A stretch of DNA of 64,000 bases from contig NZ_JBHVOS010000004.1 in the NCBI RefSeq assembly GCF_042887685.1, forward strand, positions 62,001 through 126,000. Direction: 5' to 3'. Within the stretch, counting starts at the first letter, position 1. The number at the start of each line of letters is the position of its first letter. The notes under the pieces are model-generated. The model had not been told where the DNA came from and did not search any database. It worked only from the letters and a program-made list of their open reading frames with translations. The DNA comes from Oerskovia sp042887685 (GTDB lineage Bacteria > Actinomycetota > Actinomycetes > Actinomycetales > Cellulomonadaceae). A program made the position numbers and the translations under genes. Shown here piece by piece: positions 15,873 to 24,718 of this stretch.

Positions 15873-16944
15873 CCGGGCACAGCCCCGCCCCGCCCGCCTC
15901 GCCGTCGTCGTCAACCCGACGGCCGACCGCGGGCGGGGCCGGGGCGACGGGGCGCGCACCCTCGCGCTCCTGCGCGAGGCCGGGCACCACGTCCTGGACC
16001 TGAGCGCCCCCAACGCGCCCCTCGCCCTCGAGAACGCCCGCGACGCCGTCGCCGGGCGCACGAACGGGCGCACGAAGGGTGCCGGGCAGGGCGGCACCGC
16101 CCCGGTCGACGCGCTCGTCGTCGTCGGCGGGGACGGCATGGTCCACCTCGGCGTCAACGCGGTCGCCGGGACCGGCATCCCCCTCGGCGTCGTCGCCGCC
16201 GGCACGGGCAACGACTTCGCGTCAGCCCTCGACCTGCCCGTGCACGACGTCCCCGCCGCCGTCACGCTCCTCCTCGACGCCCTGTCGGCCCGCAGCACGG
16301 GCACGGGCGGCGTGCGGGTCGTGGACGCCGCCCGCGCCGAACCCCTCGACGCCGACCTCAACCCGCGCCCCGGGCGCGGCCGCTGGTTCTGCGGCGTCCT
16401 GTCCGCGGGCCTCGACGCCGCCGTCAACGCCCACGCCAACGCCCTGACGTGGCCGCGGGGCAGCGCCAAGTACGTGCGCGCCGTCGCGTCCGAGCTCGCC
16501 CGGTTCCGGCCCTACGGGTACCGCATCACCGCGGACCTCGCCCCGGGCACTGCGCCCGACGACGTCGCTCACCCGTTCGTGTGGACCTCACCGGGGACCG
16601 TGGTCGCCGTCGCCAACGGGCACCGCTTCGGCGGCGGCGTCCAGATCGCTCCCGACGCCCAGGTCGACGACGGGCTCCTCGACCTGGTCACCGCCGGACC
16701 CCTGACCCGCCTCGGCGCCGCCCGCGTGTTCCCCGGCATGTACCAGGGCAAGCACGTGCACCACCCCGCCGTCGACGTCCGACGCGCCACGACCGTCCTC
16801 CTCGAGGCCACCGACGACGGCCGACCACCACCCCCGGCGTTCGCCGACGGGGAACGCATCTCCCACCTGCCCGTGCGCGTCACGATCGCCCCCGGCGCCC
16901 TGCACGTCCTCGACGGGCGCGTCACCGGCACTCCGGGTACCTGA
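15865..16944 (+). CDS. diacylglycerol/lipid kinase family protein (DAGK catalytic domain)
   Basis: The 359-residue protein carries the DAGK catalytic signatures: AVVVNPTADRGRGRGDG at the N-terminus, the nucleotide-binding VVVGGDGMVHLGVNAV (about residue 90) and GVVAAGTGNDFASALDLP. C-terminal half contains FGGGVQIAPDAQVDDGLLDL and the final beta-sandwich ending HVLDGRVTG. It would phosphorylate diacylglycerol or a related lipid at the membrane. GTG start overlaps the tatC stop; the two are probably co-transcribed. Confidence 0.9.
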   Translation: MPDRAQPRPARLAVVVNPTADRGRGRGDGARTLALLREAGHHVLDLSAPNAPLALENARDAVAGRTNGRTKGAGQGGTAPVDALVVVGGDGMVHLGVNAVAGTGIPLGVVAAGTGNDFASALDLPVHDVPAAVTLLLDALSARSTGTGGVRVVDAARAEPLDADLNPRPGRGRWFCGVLSAGLDAAVNAHANALTWPRGSAKYVRAVASELARFRPYGYRITADLAPGTAPDDVAHPFVWTSPGTVVAVANGHRFGGGVQIAPDAQVDDGLLDLVTAGPLTRLGAARVFPGMYQGKHVHHPAVDVRRATTVLLEATDDGRPPPPAFADGERISHLPVRVTIAPGALHVLDGRVTGTPGT

Positions 16945-16992
16945 CGCCGAAAAGCCCCACGGACCGACACCCCCGGACCGTAGGGTGGTGGC

Positions 16993-19900
16993 ATGACCGC
17001 AGCACCCCGCACCGCAGGCACCGCAGGACACGACGACACCGACGGCCTGACGAGCCCCGCGGAGCGGTACGCGGCCTCGCGCGCACTCCAGGCCGCCTCC
17101 CGCACCCAGCTCGCCGCGTTCCGCGAGGTCGTCGGCTTCCCGTTCGACGACTTCCAGGTCCGCGCCTGCCAGGCCCTCGAAGAAGGACGCGGCGTCCTCG
17201 TCGCCGCCCCCACCGGCGCGGGCAAGACCGTCGTGGGGGAGTTCGCCGTCCACCTCGCGCTCGCCGGCGGCCGCAAGGCCTTCTACACGACCCCCATCAA
17301 GGCGCTGTCCAACCAGAAGTACGCCGACCTCGCTCGCCGCCACGGACCCGACCAGGTGGGCCTGCTCACGGGCGACACGTCCATCAACGGCGACGCCCCG
17401 ATCGTCGTCATGACCACCGAGGTCCTGCGCAACATGCTCTACGCGGGCTCGCGCGCCCTCGACGGCCTCGCGTTCGTCGTCATGGACGAGGTCCACTACC
17501 TCGCCGACCGCTTCCGCGGACCCGTGTGGGAAGAGGTCATCATCCACCTCGACGACGACGTCCAGCTCGTGTCCCTGTCCGCGACGGTGTCCAACGCCGA
17601 GGAGTTCGGCGACTGGCTCGAGATGGTGCGCGGCGACACCGCCGTCATCGTCAGCGAGCGCCGCCCCGTCCCGCTGTGGCAGCACGTCCTCGTCGGCTCA
17701 CGTCACCGCGGCCCCCGCACCCCGGGCGAGGTCGTGCGCCCCGGCACCGGGGCCGACCTGATCGACCTGTACGCGGGGCACGTCGACCCCACCGACCCGG
17801 GCGTCAACCCGCCCATCAACCCCGACCTGCTCGCGGCGTTCCGCAGCGGGGCGCGCGACGGCGGGTACCCGGGGCGGGGCGGGCGCGGCGGTGACCGCGG
17901 CTACCGGGGGCGGGGGAGCCGCGGCGGGTCAGGGAGCCACCGGGGAGGACCGGGCGAGGGGGGCGGGCGCCGTACCCCGCCCCGGTTCGCCGTCGTCGAC
18001 GCCCTGGACGCCGACGGGCTGCTGCCCGCGATCTTCTTCATCTTCTCCCGCGCAGGGTGCGAGGCCGCCGTGACCCAGTGCCTGGCCGCCGGGCTGCGCC
18101 TGACCACGCCCGCGCAGGAGGCCGAGATCCGCGCGACCGTCGAGGCCCGCAGCGCGACGCTGCCCGCCGAGGACCTCGACGTCCTCGGGTACTGGACGTG
18201 GAGCGAGTCCCTCGCGCGCGGCGTCGCCGCCCACCACGCGGGCATGCTGCCCATCTTCAAGGAGATCGTCGAGGACCTGTTCAGCCGGGGCCTGGTCAAG
18301 GTCGTGTTCGCGACCGAGACCCTCGCCCTCGGCATCAACATGCCCGCCCGCTCCGTCGTCCTCGAGAAGCTGGTCAAGTGGGACGGGACCTCGCACGTCG
18401 ACATGACCCCGGGGGAGTACACCCAGCTCACGGGCCGCGCCGGGCGCCGCGGCATCGACGTCGAGGGGCACGCCGTCGTCGTCGACCACCCCGGCCTCGA
18501 CCCCGTCGCCCTCGCGGGCCTCGCGTCCAAGCGCCTGTACCCGCTCAAGTCCTCGTTCCGCCCCACGTACAACATGGCCGTCAACCTCGTCGCGCAGGTC
18601 GGCCGGGAGCGTGCCCGCGACGTCCTGGAGACGTCGTTCGCGCAGTTCCAGGCCGACCGTGGCGTCGTGGGCCTCGCCAAGCAGGCGCAGGCGCACGCCG
18701 AGGCCCTCGAGGGGTACGCGCAGGCCATGACGTGCGACCGGGGCGACTTCGGCGAGTACGCCAGGCTGCGGCGTGCGATCGCGACCCGTGAGGCCGACCT
18801 GTCGAAGTCTGCGCAGCGGGCGCGGCGCGCCCAGGTCGTCGCAGACTTCGAGAACCTGCGCGTCGGCGACGTCGTCGAGCTGCCCACGGGGCGGCGCGCC
18901 GGGTACGTCGTCGTGCTCGACCCCGGCAAGGACGGCGGCTTCGACGGCCCCCGCCCCACCGTCCTGACCGAGGACAAGCACGTCAAGAAGCTCACCGTCG
19001 CCGACGCCCCCTCCGGGATCCGCACGGTCGGCACCGTCCGCATCCCGAAGTCGTTCAACCCGCGCGTGCCCGCCGCCCGCCGCGACCTGGCCTCCTCGCT
19101 GCGCAACGCGCTCGGCGCGTTCGTCGACACCCCCGGCGCCCCCGCCCGCGGCAAGGCGGCGCCCACCGTGCGGTCGGCCGCGGCCGACGACAAGGAGCTC
19201 AGCCGCCTCCGCGCGGCCCTGCGCGCCCACCCCTGCCACGACTGCCCCGAGCGCGAGGACCACGCCCGCTGGTCCGAGCGGTGGGCAAAGCTCAAGAAGG
19301 AGCACGACGCCCTCGTGCGGCGCGTCGAAGGACGCACCGGCTCGATCGCGCGCGTCTTCGACCGCATCTGCGACATCCTCACGGGCCTCGGGTACCTGGA
19401 GATCGACCCCCACCCGGCCGGCGGAGGAGCGCTCGTGGACGCCCCGGTCGACGGCGCCCAACCCGCCACCCCGCGCCCCCGGGCCGGGCGCGCCCCGGCA
19501 CCCGACGTCCGGATCACCGACGCCGGGCAGTGGTTGCGCAGGCTCTACGCCGAGAACGACCTGCTGCTCGCCGAGTGCCTGCGCCGCGGCGTGTGGGACG
19601 AGCTCGACCCCGCCGGGCTCGCCGCCGTCGTCTCGACGCTCGTCTTCTCCGCCCGCCGCGACGAGGCGGGCGAGCCCTACGTCCCCGGCGGCCCCCAGGG
19701 GAAGCTCGCGCGCGCCCTCGACCAGACCGTCGTCGTGTGGTCCGAGGTCGACGACCTCGAGGAGTCCCACCACATCGACGCGACCGGCACCCTCGACCTC
19801 GGCATCGTCGCGGCCGTGCACCGGTGGGCCAGCGGCCGCAGCCTCGACGCCGTCCTGCGCGGCTCCGAGCTCGCCGCCGGGGACTTCGTGCGCTGGTGCA

Positions 19901-20022
19901 AGCAGATCATCGACGTGCTCGACCAGCTCGCGACCGCCGCCCCCACCCCGGCGATGCGCAAGACCGCCGTCCGTGCCATCGAGGCCGTCCGCCGCGGGGT
20001 CGTGGCCTACTCCAGCGTGTGA
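16993..20022 (+). CDS. helY: HelY, Ski2-like DEAD/DEAH-box helicase with an RGG-rich insert
   Basis: The 1009-residue protein has Walker A LVAAPTGAGKTVVGEFAVH (about residue 72), DEVH box FVVMDEVHYLADRFRGPVWE, motif III LSATVSNAEEFG, and motif VI TQLTGRAGRRGIDVEG, with the Ski2-type C-terminal region. An insertion of about 45 residues (289-333) is almost pure Gly/Arg with repeated RGG and RGR, an RNA-binding disordered segment not needed for the helicase fold. TAGGGT six bases before the ATG suggests a leaderless transcript separate from the tat genes. It likely remodels structured RNA. The adjacency to tatAC parallels the mycobacterial helY locus. Confidence 0.92.
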   Translation: MTAAPRTAGTAGHDDTDGLTSPAERYAASRALQAASRTQLAAFREVVGFPFDDFQVRACQALEEGRGVLVAAPTGAGKTVVGEFAVHLALAGGRKAFYTTPIKALSNQKYADLARRHGPDQVGLLTGDTSINGDAPIVVMTTEVLRNMLYAGSRALDGLAFVVMDEVHYLADRFRGPVWEEVIIHLDDDVQLVSLSATVSNAEEFGDWLEMVRGDTAVIVSERRPVPLWQHVLVGSRHRGPRTPGEVVRPGTGADLIDLYAGHVDPTDPGVNPPINPDLLAAFRSGARDGGYPGRGGRGGDRGYRGRGSRGGSGSHRGGPGEGGGRRTPPRFAVVDALDADGLLPAIFFIFSRAGCEAAVTQCLAAGLRLTTPAQEAEIRATVEARSATLPAEDLDVLGYWTWSESLARGVAAHHAGMLPIFKEIVEDLFSRGLVKVVFATETLALGINMPARSVVLEKLVKWDGTSHVDMTPGEYTQLTGRAGRRGIDVEGHAVVVDHPGLDPVALAGLASKRLYPLKSSFRPTYNMAVNLVAQVGRERARDVLETSFAQFQADRGVVGLAKQAQAHAEALEGYAQAMTCDRGDFGEYARLRRAIATREADLSKSAQRARRAQVVADFENLRVGDVVELPTGRRAGYVVVLDPGKDGGFDGPRPTVLTEDKHVKKLTVADAPSGIRTVGTVRIPKSFNPRVPAARRDLASSLRNALGAFVDTPGAPARGKAAPTVRSAAADDKELSRLRAALRAHPCHDCPEREDHARWSERWAKLKKEHDALVRRVEGRTGSIARVFDRICDILTGLGYLEIDPHPAGGGALVDAPVDGAQPATPRPRAGRAPAPDVRITDAGQWLRRLYAENDLLLAECLRRGVWDELDPAGLAAVVSTLVFSARRDEAGEPYVPGGPQGKLARALDQTVVVWSEVDDLEESHHIDATGTLDLGIVAAVHRWASGRSLDAVLRGSELAAGDFVRWCKQIIDVLDQLATAAPTPAMRKTAVRAIEAVRRGVVAYSSV

Positions 20023-20097
20023 CCTTCGCGTCACGCACGCCCGGCGCACCCCGCGAAAGGGGCGCGCCGGGCACGGCGTGGCTTATCGTGTGGTTTC

Positions 20098-21762
20098 GTG
20101 GCCTCCACCCTGTACCGCAACGGTGTCATTCACTCCTCGACCGACCCCTTCGCCGAGGCGATGCTCGTCGACGGCGGGGTGATCACCTGGATCGGCGCGA
20201 ACGACACCGCCGCCGGGCTCGCCGCCCGCGCCGACCGCGTCGTCGACCTCGACGGCGCACTCGTCGCCCCCGGGTTCGTCGACTCCCACGTCCACGTCCT
20301 CGAGACCGGCCTCGCCCTCGCGGGCGTCGAGCTGTCCGCGAGCGCCGGCGTCACGTCCCTGGCCGGTGCGCTCGACGCGCTGCACGCCGCGGTCGAGGCT
20401 CGCCCGGCCTCCGAGGCGGACGACGTGGTCCTCGCGTTCGGGTGGGACGAGCAGGAGTGGCCCGAGCACCGGGCCCCGACGCGGCACGAGCTCGACGCGG
20501 CGTGCGGGGGAGCGCTCGTGTACGCGGCGCGCGTCGACGTGCACTCCGCCGTGGTCTCGACGTCGCTCGCGCAGCGGGCGGGCCTCGAGGGGCGCCAGGG
20601 GTGGACGGAGAGCGGTTGGGTCACGCTGGACGCGCACCATGCCGCCCGGGACGCGGCCCGTGCCATGAACCCTGAGCGTCGCACCGCGGTCTACCGTGCG
20701 GCGCTGGACGCGGCCGCGCGGCGCGGCATCGTGTCGGTGCACGAGAACAGCGCCCCCTCGATCGACACCCGTGACGGGTTGCGCGAGCTCATGGCCCTCA
20801 CGGGGGACCCGCAGGGCGCGCTGCCGCACCTGGTCGCGTACCGGGGCGAGCTGTGCACCACCCCCGACGACGCGCGCGCACTCCTCGCCGACCTGCCGGG
20901 CCTGGCGGGCATCGCGGGGGACCTGAACGTCGACGGGTCCCTCGGGTCCCGCACCGCGGCGCTGCGGCACCCGTACTCCGACCTCACGGGCACTCCCGGA
21001 GAGGCGGGGCCCGACGGGCGCGGCAACCAGTACCTCACCGCCGAGCAGATCGCGGCGCACCTGTCCGCCGTCGCCGCTGCGGGCACCCAGGGCGGGTTCC
21101 ACGTCATCGGGGACCGGGCCATGGACGAGTTCCTCGTGGGCCTGCGCGCCGCGGCCGAGGCGGACGGCGCGGCCGCGCACCGTCGTGCGGCGCACCGCGT
21201 CGAGCACGCGCTGTTCGTCGACACCAACGCCCTCTCGACGCTCCTGCTGTTCGGGGTGTCGCTGTCCATCCAGCCGGTGTTCGACGCCGCCTGGGGCGGC
21301 CCCGACGGCATGTACGCCGCACGCCTGGGGCCCACGCGTGTCGCCGGCCTCTCGCCGTTCGCGGACCTCGCCGGGGCTGGCGTCCCGCTCGCGTTCGGCT
21401 CCGACTCTCCCGTGACCGCGATGGACCCCTGGTCCGCGGTCCGGGCCGCGATGTCGCACGCCGACCCCGACCAGCGCATCTCCGCGCGGGCCGCGTTCCG
21501 TGCGCACACGCGCGGGGGCTGGCGCATCGCGGGCCTCGACCACACGGGAGCGGGCCAGCTGCGCGTCGGGGCGCCCGCCCACCTCGCGGTCTGGCGTGCC
21601 GAGCACCTCGCCGTGCAGGGGACGGGCACGTCGGTGTCGTCCTGGAGCACGGACGCCCGCTCCGGGACGCCCCTGCTGCCGGACCTCACCGACGACGCGC
21701 CCGACCCGACGTGCCTGCAGACGGTGCGCGACGGCGTCGTGCTGTACGACACGTTCGACTGA
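20098..21762 (+). CDS. amidohydrolase family protein (YtcJ-like)
   Basis: The 554-residue protein follows the amidohydrolase-3 pattern: N-terminal ALVAPGFVDSHVHVLETG with the metal-binding HxH (about residue 62), a central GGFHVIGDRAMDEFL, AHRRAAHRVEHALFVD, and a C-terminal FGSDSPVTAMDPWSAVRAA with the conserved Asp. It hydrolyses an unidentified amide or ester substrate in the cytosol. A GTG start lies eight bases after TATCGT with no Shine-Dalgarno sequence, so a leaderless message is likely. Confidence 0.87.
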   Translation: MASTLYRNGVIHSSTDPFAEAMLVDGGVITWIGANDTAAGLAARADRVVDLDGALVAPGFVDSHVHVLETGLALAGVELSASAGVTSLAGALDALHAAVEARPASEADDVVLAFGWDEQEWPEHRAPTRHELDAACGGALVYAARVDVHSAVVSTSLAQRAGLEGRQGWTESGWVTLDAHHAARDAARAMNPERRTAVYRAALDAAARRGIVSVHENSAPSIDTRDGLRELMALTGDPQGALPHLVAYRGELCTTPDDARALLADLPGLAGIAGDLNVDGSLGSRTAALRHPYSDLTGTPGEAGPDGRGNQYLTAEQIAAHLSAVAAAGTQGGFHVIGDRAMDEFLVGLRAAAEADGAAAHRRAAHRVEHALFVDTNALSTLLLFGVSLSIQPVFDAAWGGPDGMYAARLGPTRVAGLSPFADLAGAGVPLAFGSDSPVTAMDPWSAVRAAMSHADPDQRISARAAFRAHTRGGWRIAGLDHTGAGQLRVGAPAHLAVWRAEHLAVQGTGTSVSSWSTDARSGTPLLPDLTDDAPDPTCLQTVRDGVVLYDTFD

Positions 21763-21891
21763 GCCACCGGCCGGGCCGGTCGCGCCACGTGCGCGTCGTG
21801 CGCCGCGCCCTCGTGCGGGTGAGACCGGTCGCACCCCGGCGGGTCACCGGGGCGCGACCGGGGTCGCGCCGGGCCAGGGCAAGCCTTCGGA

Positions 21892-21919
21892 TTGACACCT
21901 CCGTGAGGGGCGGTAAGTT
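21892..21919 (+). promoter_or_regulatory. near-consensus sigma-A promoter
   Basis: TTGACA (21892-21897), 16-bp spacer, TAAGTT (21914-21919). This is the best match to the vegetative consensus I found in the window. The predicted start at about 21926 coincides with the GTG of a short ORF. Confidence 0.65.
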
Positions 21920-21926
21920 CGATGAC

Positions 21927-21992
21927 GTGTTCCGGCCGTCAGGGCCGCAGGGGTTCGAGCCACCATCTCACCGTTCGTCCTGCGTGCTCTGA
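21927..21992 (+). CDS. candidate 21-residue leaderless ORF or start of a small RNA
   Basis: A GTG seven bases after TAAGTT opens a frame of 21 codons starting MFRPSGPQGF and ending SSCVL before TGA. Its peptide resembles nothing I know. The strong promoter means a transcript is likely; whether it is translated, attenuates lnt or is an independent small RNA cannot be told. An overlapping 33-codon frame from ATG 21922 begins upstream of the predicted transcription start and is less likely. Confidence 0.35.
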   Translation: MFRPSGPQGFEPPSHRSSCVL

Positions 21993-22125
21993 CGTGCATC
22001 GGCTCGACCCGCGCGTTCAGTAGACAACACGGCCTCACCGGTGGCGGTGCGACGTGGTCCGAAGGACGCGCGGGTCGGCCCACATCTCCCGGCCGACCTG
22101 CAGGTACGTGGCGTACCCTGCACTG

Positions 22126-23727
22126 GTGTCGACCCGTGAGCCGAGCCGCTGGCTGCTGATCCTTCTCGCCGCCGGTGGCGGCTTCCTGACGAACACCGCC
22201 TTCCCCGACCGTGGGTGGTGGCCCATGGCTTTCGTCGGGGTCGCGGCCCTCTTCCTGGCGCTGCGGCGGGACCGCGTCTGGTGGAACGCGCTCGTCGGGC
22301 TCGTGTGGGGCCTCGCGTTCTTCCTCCCGCACATCCAGTGGGCGCAGATCGCGACCGACACCGTGCCCTGGCTCGCCCTGAGCGTCCTCGAAGCGGTCTT
22401 CCTCGCGCTGTTCGGCGCGATGTGGACGTGGGTCCGGCGGATCGGGGCGGTCGCCCGCAACCTCGCGTGGCAGGTCGTGACGTTCTCGGTGCTGTGGGTC
22501 GCGGTCGAGCAGTGGCGGTCCGAGTTCCCCTTCGGCGGGTTCCCGTGGGGCCGGCTCGCGTTCTCCCAGGTCGACTCCCTGCTGGGGCGCACGGCCTGGC
22601 TCGGCGGGGGGCTGCTCGTCTCCCTGCTGACCGCCGCGATCGGCGTCCTGGTCGCCGTGTTCCTGCTCGAGGCCCGCCGTGTCCGCGCCCTGCCCGCGCT
22701 GTGCGCGCTCGGCACGGCCGCCGTGCTCCTCGGCACGGGCCTCGTCGTCCCGCTCGACACCCGCGCCGAGACCGGGACCCTGAAGATCGGCGCGGTCCAG
22801 GGGAACGTCGGGGAGCCGGGCCTCGGGTCGTTCGCCAACCGTGGCGAGGTCCTGCAGAACCACGTCGACGGCACGCTCGCCCTGCTCGACGAGGTCGACC
22901 CCGGCGAGCTCGATGTCGTCCTGTGGCCCGAGAACGGCTCCGACCTCGACCCGCAGACCACCCCCGACGTCGCCGCCGACATCGATGCGGCCGCGACCGC
23001 CGTCGGCGCGCCGATCCTGGTCGGGGCGCAGGAGTTCCCCGAGACCGGTGGGCGGTACAACGTGTCCCTGCTGTGGGCGCCCGGGCAGGGCGTCATCGAC
23101 CGGTACGCCAAGCAGCACCCCGCACCGTTCGGCGAGTACATCCCGATGCGCAGCTTCGTGCGCATCTTCTCCGACCAGGTGGACCGCGTCACCACCGACA
23201 TGATCGCGGGCGACGAGGTCGCGGTCGTCGACCTGCCCTCCGAACGCCTCGGGCGCACCGTCCCGCTCGGCACCGTCATCTGCTTCGAGGTCGCGTACGA
23301 GGAGCTCATCCGCGACGCCGTGAACGCCGGCGCCGAGATGCTCGTCGTCCCGACCAACAACGCGTCCTTCGGGTACAGCGCCGAGTCCACCCAGCAGCTC
23401 GCCATGTCGCGCCTGCGCGCCATCGAGACCGGGCGGGCGACCGTGCAGATCTCGACCGTCGGCGTCAGCGGGGTCATCGCCCCCAACGGCGCGCTCCTGC
23501 AGAGCACCGACCTCTTCACGGCCGACCAGATGATCGCGACGCTGCCCCTGCGCGACTCCCTGACCCCGGCAGTGCGTGCCGGATATTGGCCCGGGTGGAT
23601 CGCGGGCGGCCTCACGGTCCTGCTCGTCGTCGCCGGGGTCGTGTCCCACGTCTCGCGCCCGGCCGTGAAGGCTCCCGCGCGCAAGCCTGCGGCCAAGCGC
23701 CCGGCGCCCAGGCCAGCGCGCCGCTAG
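22126..23727 (+). CDS. lnt: apolipoprotein N-acyltransferase
   Basis: The 533-residue protein has about six N-terminal membrane helices (from WLLILLAAGGGFLTN on), a periplasm-facing nitrilase domain, and a C-terminal helix (GWIAGGLTVLLVVAGVV). The Lnt catalytic triad is present: Glu in VLWPENGSDLDP, Lys in YAKQHPAPFGEYIP, Cys in TVICFEVAYEEL. It N-acylates the diacylglyceryl-cysteine of lipoproteins. GTG 22126 six bases after TACCCT is the preferred, leaderless start; an upstream in-frame start at 22054 would add 24 uncharacteristic residues. The tail is Lys/Arg/Pro/Ala rich. Confidence 0.92.
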   Translation: MSTREPSRWLLILLAAGGGFLTNTAFPDRGWWPMAFVGVAALFLALRRDRVWWNALVGLVWGLAFFLPHIQWAQIATDTVPWLALSVLEAVFLALFGAMWTWVRRIGAVARNLAWQVVTFSVLWVAVEQWRSEFPFGGFPWGRLAFSQVDSLLGRTAWLGGGLLVSLLTAAIGVLVAVFLLEARRVRALPALCALGTAAVLLGTGLVVPLDTRAETGTLKIGAVQGNVGEPGLGSFANRGEVLQNHVDGTLALLDEVDPGELDVVLWPENGSDLDPQTTPDVAADIDAAATAVGAPILVGAQEFPETGGRYNVSLLWAPGQGVIDRYAKQHPAPFGEYIPMRSFVRIFSDQVDRVTTDMIAGDEVAVVDLPSERLGRTVPLGTVICFEVAYEELIRDAVNAGAEMLVVPTNNASFGYSAESTQQLAMSRLRAIETGRATVQISTVGVSGVIAPNGALLQSTDLFTADQMIATLPLRDSLTPAVRAGYWPGWIAGGLTVLLVVAGVVSHVSRPAVKAPARKPAAKRPAPRPARR

Positions 23728-23889
23728 CCTCCCCGCGGGGCCGGCGGCCCCCGCCGGCCCGTCCTGCCCGACGGCGAGCACCACCCGGGTGCGACGGACC
23801 GGTCGGGTGCGCGGCGCCGTCGGCCGGGACGAGGCACCTGCGGGGCGTGGGCAGGTGCGCGGGGGAGCGGACCGCGACCCCGGGGACGA

Positions 23890-23927
23890 CGAAGGGCCCG
23901 GAACTCCGAGGAGTTCCGGGCCCTTCG
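23890..23927. terminator. bidirectional terminator lnt/rbpA
   Basis: Perfect 17-bp arms starting CGAAGGGCCCGGAACTC with a four-base CGAG loop, between the convergent lnt and rbpA genes. Confidence 0.85.
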
Positions 23928-23937
23928 CGTCAGCAGG

Positions 23938-24282
23938 TCAGGCGCTGCGGCGCAGCTTGCCGGCGCGCAGGAGACCGAGGCGCTCGTCGAGCAGCTCCTC
24001 GAGCTCCTTGATCGTGCGACGCTCCAGCAGCATGTCCCAGTGCGTACGGGCAGGCTTGCCCGCCTTGGGCTCGGGGCGCTCCGCGTCACGCAGGAGCGCC
24101 TCCTCGCCGCAGCGACACTCCCACACCGCGGGCACCTCGGCCTCGGTGGAGAACGGCAGGATGATGGTGTGCCCGTTGGGGCAGTCGTAGTGCGCCTGGA
24201 AACGAGGGGCGAAGTCGACGCCCGCGTCGGACTCCATGCTCTTCGCACCGATGCTCATTCCACGTAGGGACCGGTCTGGCAT
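23938..24282 (-). CDS. rbpA: RNA polymerase-binding protein RbpA
   Basis: The 114-residue protein starts MPDRSLRGMSIGAKSMESD, followed by the RbpA core domain with paired Cys (YDCPNGHTIILPF; WECRCGEEALL) and the basic linker/sigma-interacting C-terminus (ARTHWDMLLERRTIKELEEL). RbpA binds the principal sigma factor and RNA polymerase and stabilises open complexes in Actinobacteria. A GGAGGA Shine-Dalgarno sequence precedes the ATG, and TTGACC lies about 45 bp upstream. Confidence 0.95.
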   Translation of the reverse strand: MPDRSLRGMSIGAKSMESDAGVDFAPRFQAHYDCPNGHTIILPFSTEAEVPAVWECRCGEEALLRDAERPEPKAGKPARTHWDMLLERRTIKELEELLDERLGLLRAGKLRRSA

Positions 24283-24718
24283 GTCGTCCTCCAAGGGGTA
24301 GCGGCAGGGGTTGTCTATGGGGGTCAACGTCCCACCGGATGCGCGTGTTCCGGAGGGGCGTGAAGGTCCGGTGAACGCGGGGAAGCACGCCGAACCCACC
24401 CGTCGAGGCTGCCCAGCAGACCGCACGCATCGGGAAGGACGCGCACACCCGCGAGACCACCGACCAGGTTTCCGGTTTTCGCAGGGCGGCGCAACTCCAC
24501 ACGCATGATCGACGGTGTGATGTTGCCCGGGGCAAGGCACGCGAGGTGCGTCAGGGGACCTGTGCGCGCCCTCCGGAGGCCTCGCACAGCGGGACGCCCG
24601 TCGCTCCGTTGCCTCACCGTGCGCCGCACGACTGTCCGGATCGTCACCGATGCGACGGATCGCGGTACCGTTCGTGCTGTGAGGAACCAGGCAGACGGCG
24701 CACAGGGGACGGAACGAC
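24283..24718. other. 436-bp intergenic region rbpA/integrase
   Basis: Divergent upstream region. It holds a possible TTGACC element for rbpA and a TACCGT hexamer about 50 bp before the integrase ATG. I see no supported gene, tRNA or obvious attachment core. The left edge of the accessory stretch probably falls here. Confidence 0.4.

Larger units (their letters stand above)
21763..22125. other. 363-bp intergenic region before lnt
   Basis: It holds a near-consensus promoter at 21892-21919, a 21-codon leaderless ORF, and the -10 TACCCT (22114-22119) of lnt. The segment 21993-22110 has no recognised RNA family. Confidence 0.6.

Noticed and set aside
21922..22023. 33-codon ORF from ATG 21922 (MTCSGRQGRRG...)
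   Set aside because: Its ATG lies upstream of the transcription start predicted from the strong promoter; the GTG at 21927 fits the leaderless spacing better.
22054..22125. N-terminal extension of Lnt from 22054
   Set aside because: The 24 extra residues are not hydrophobic or Lnt-like, and TACCCT six bases before GTG 22126 marks a leaderless start.
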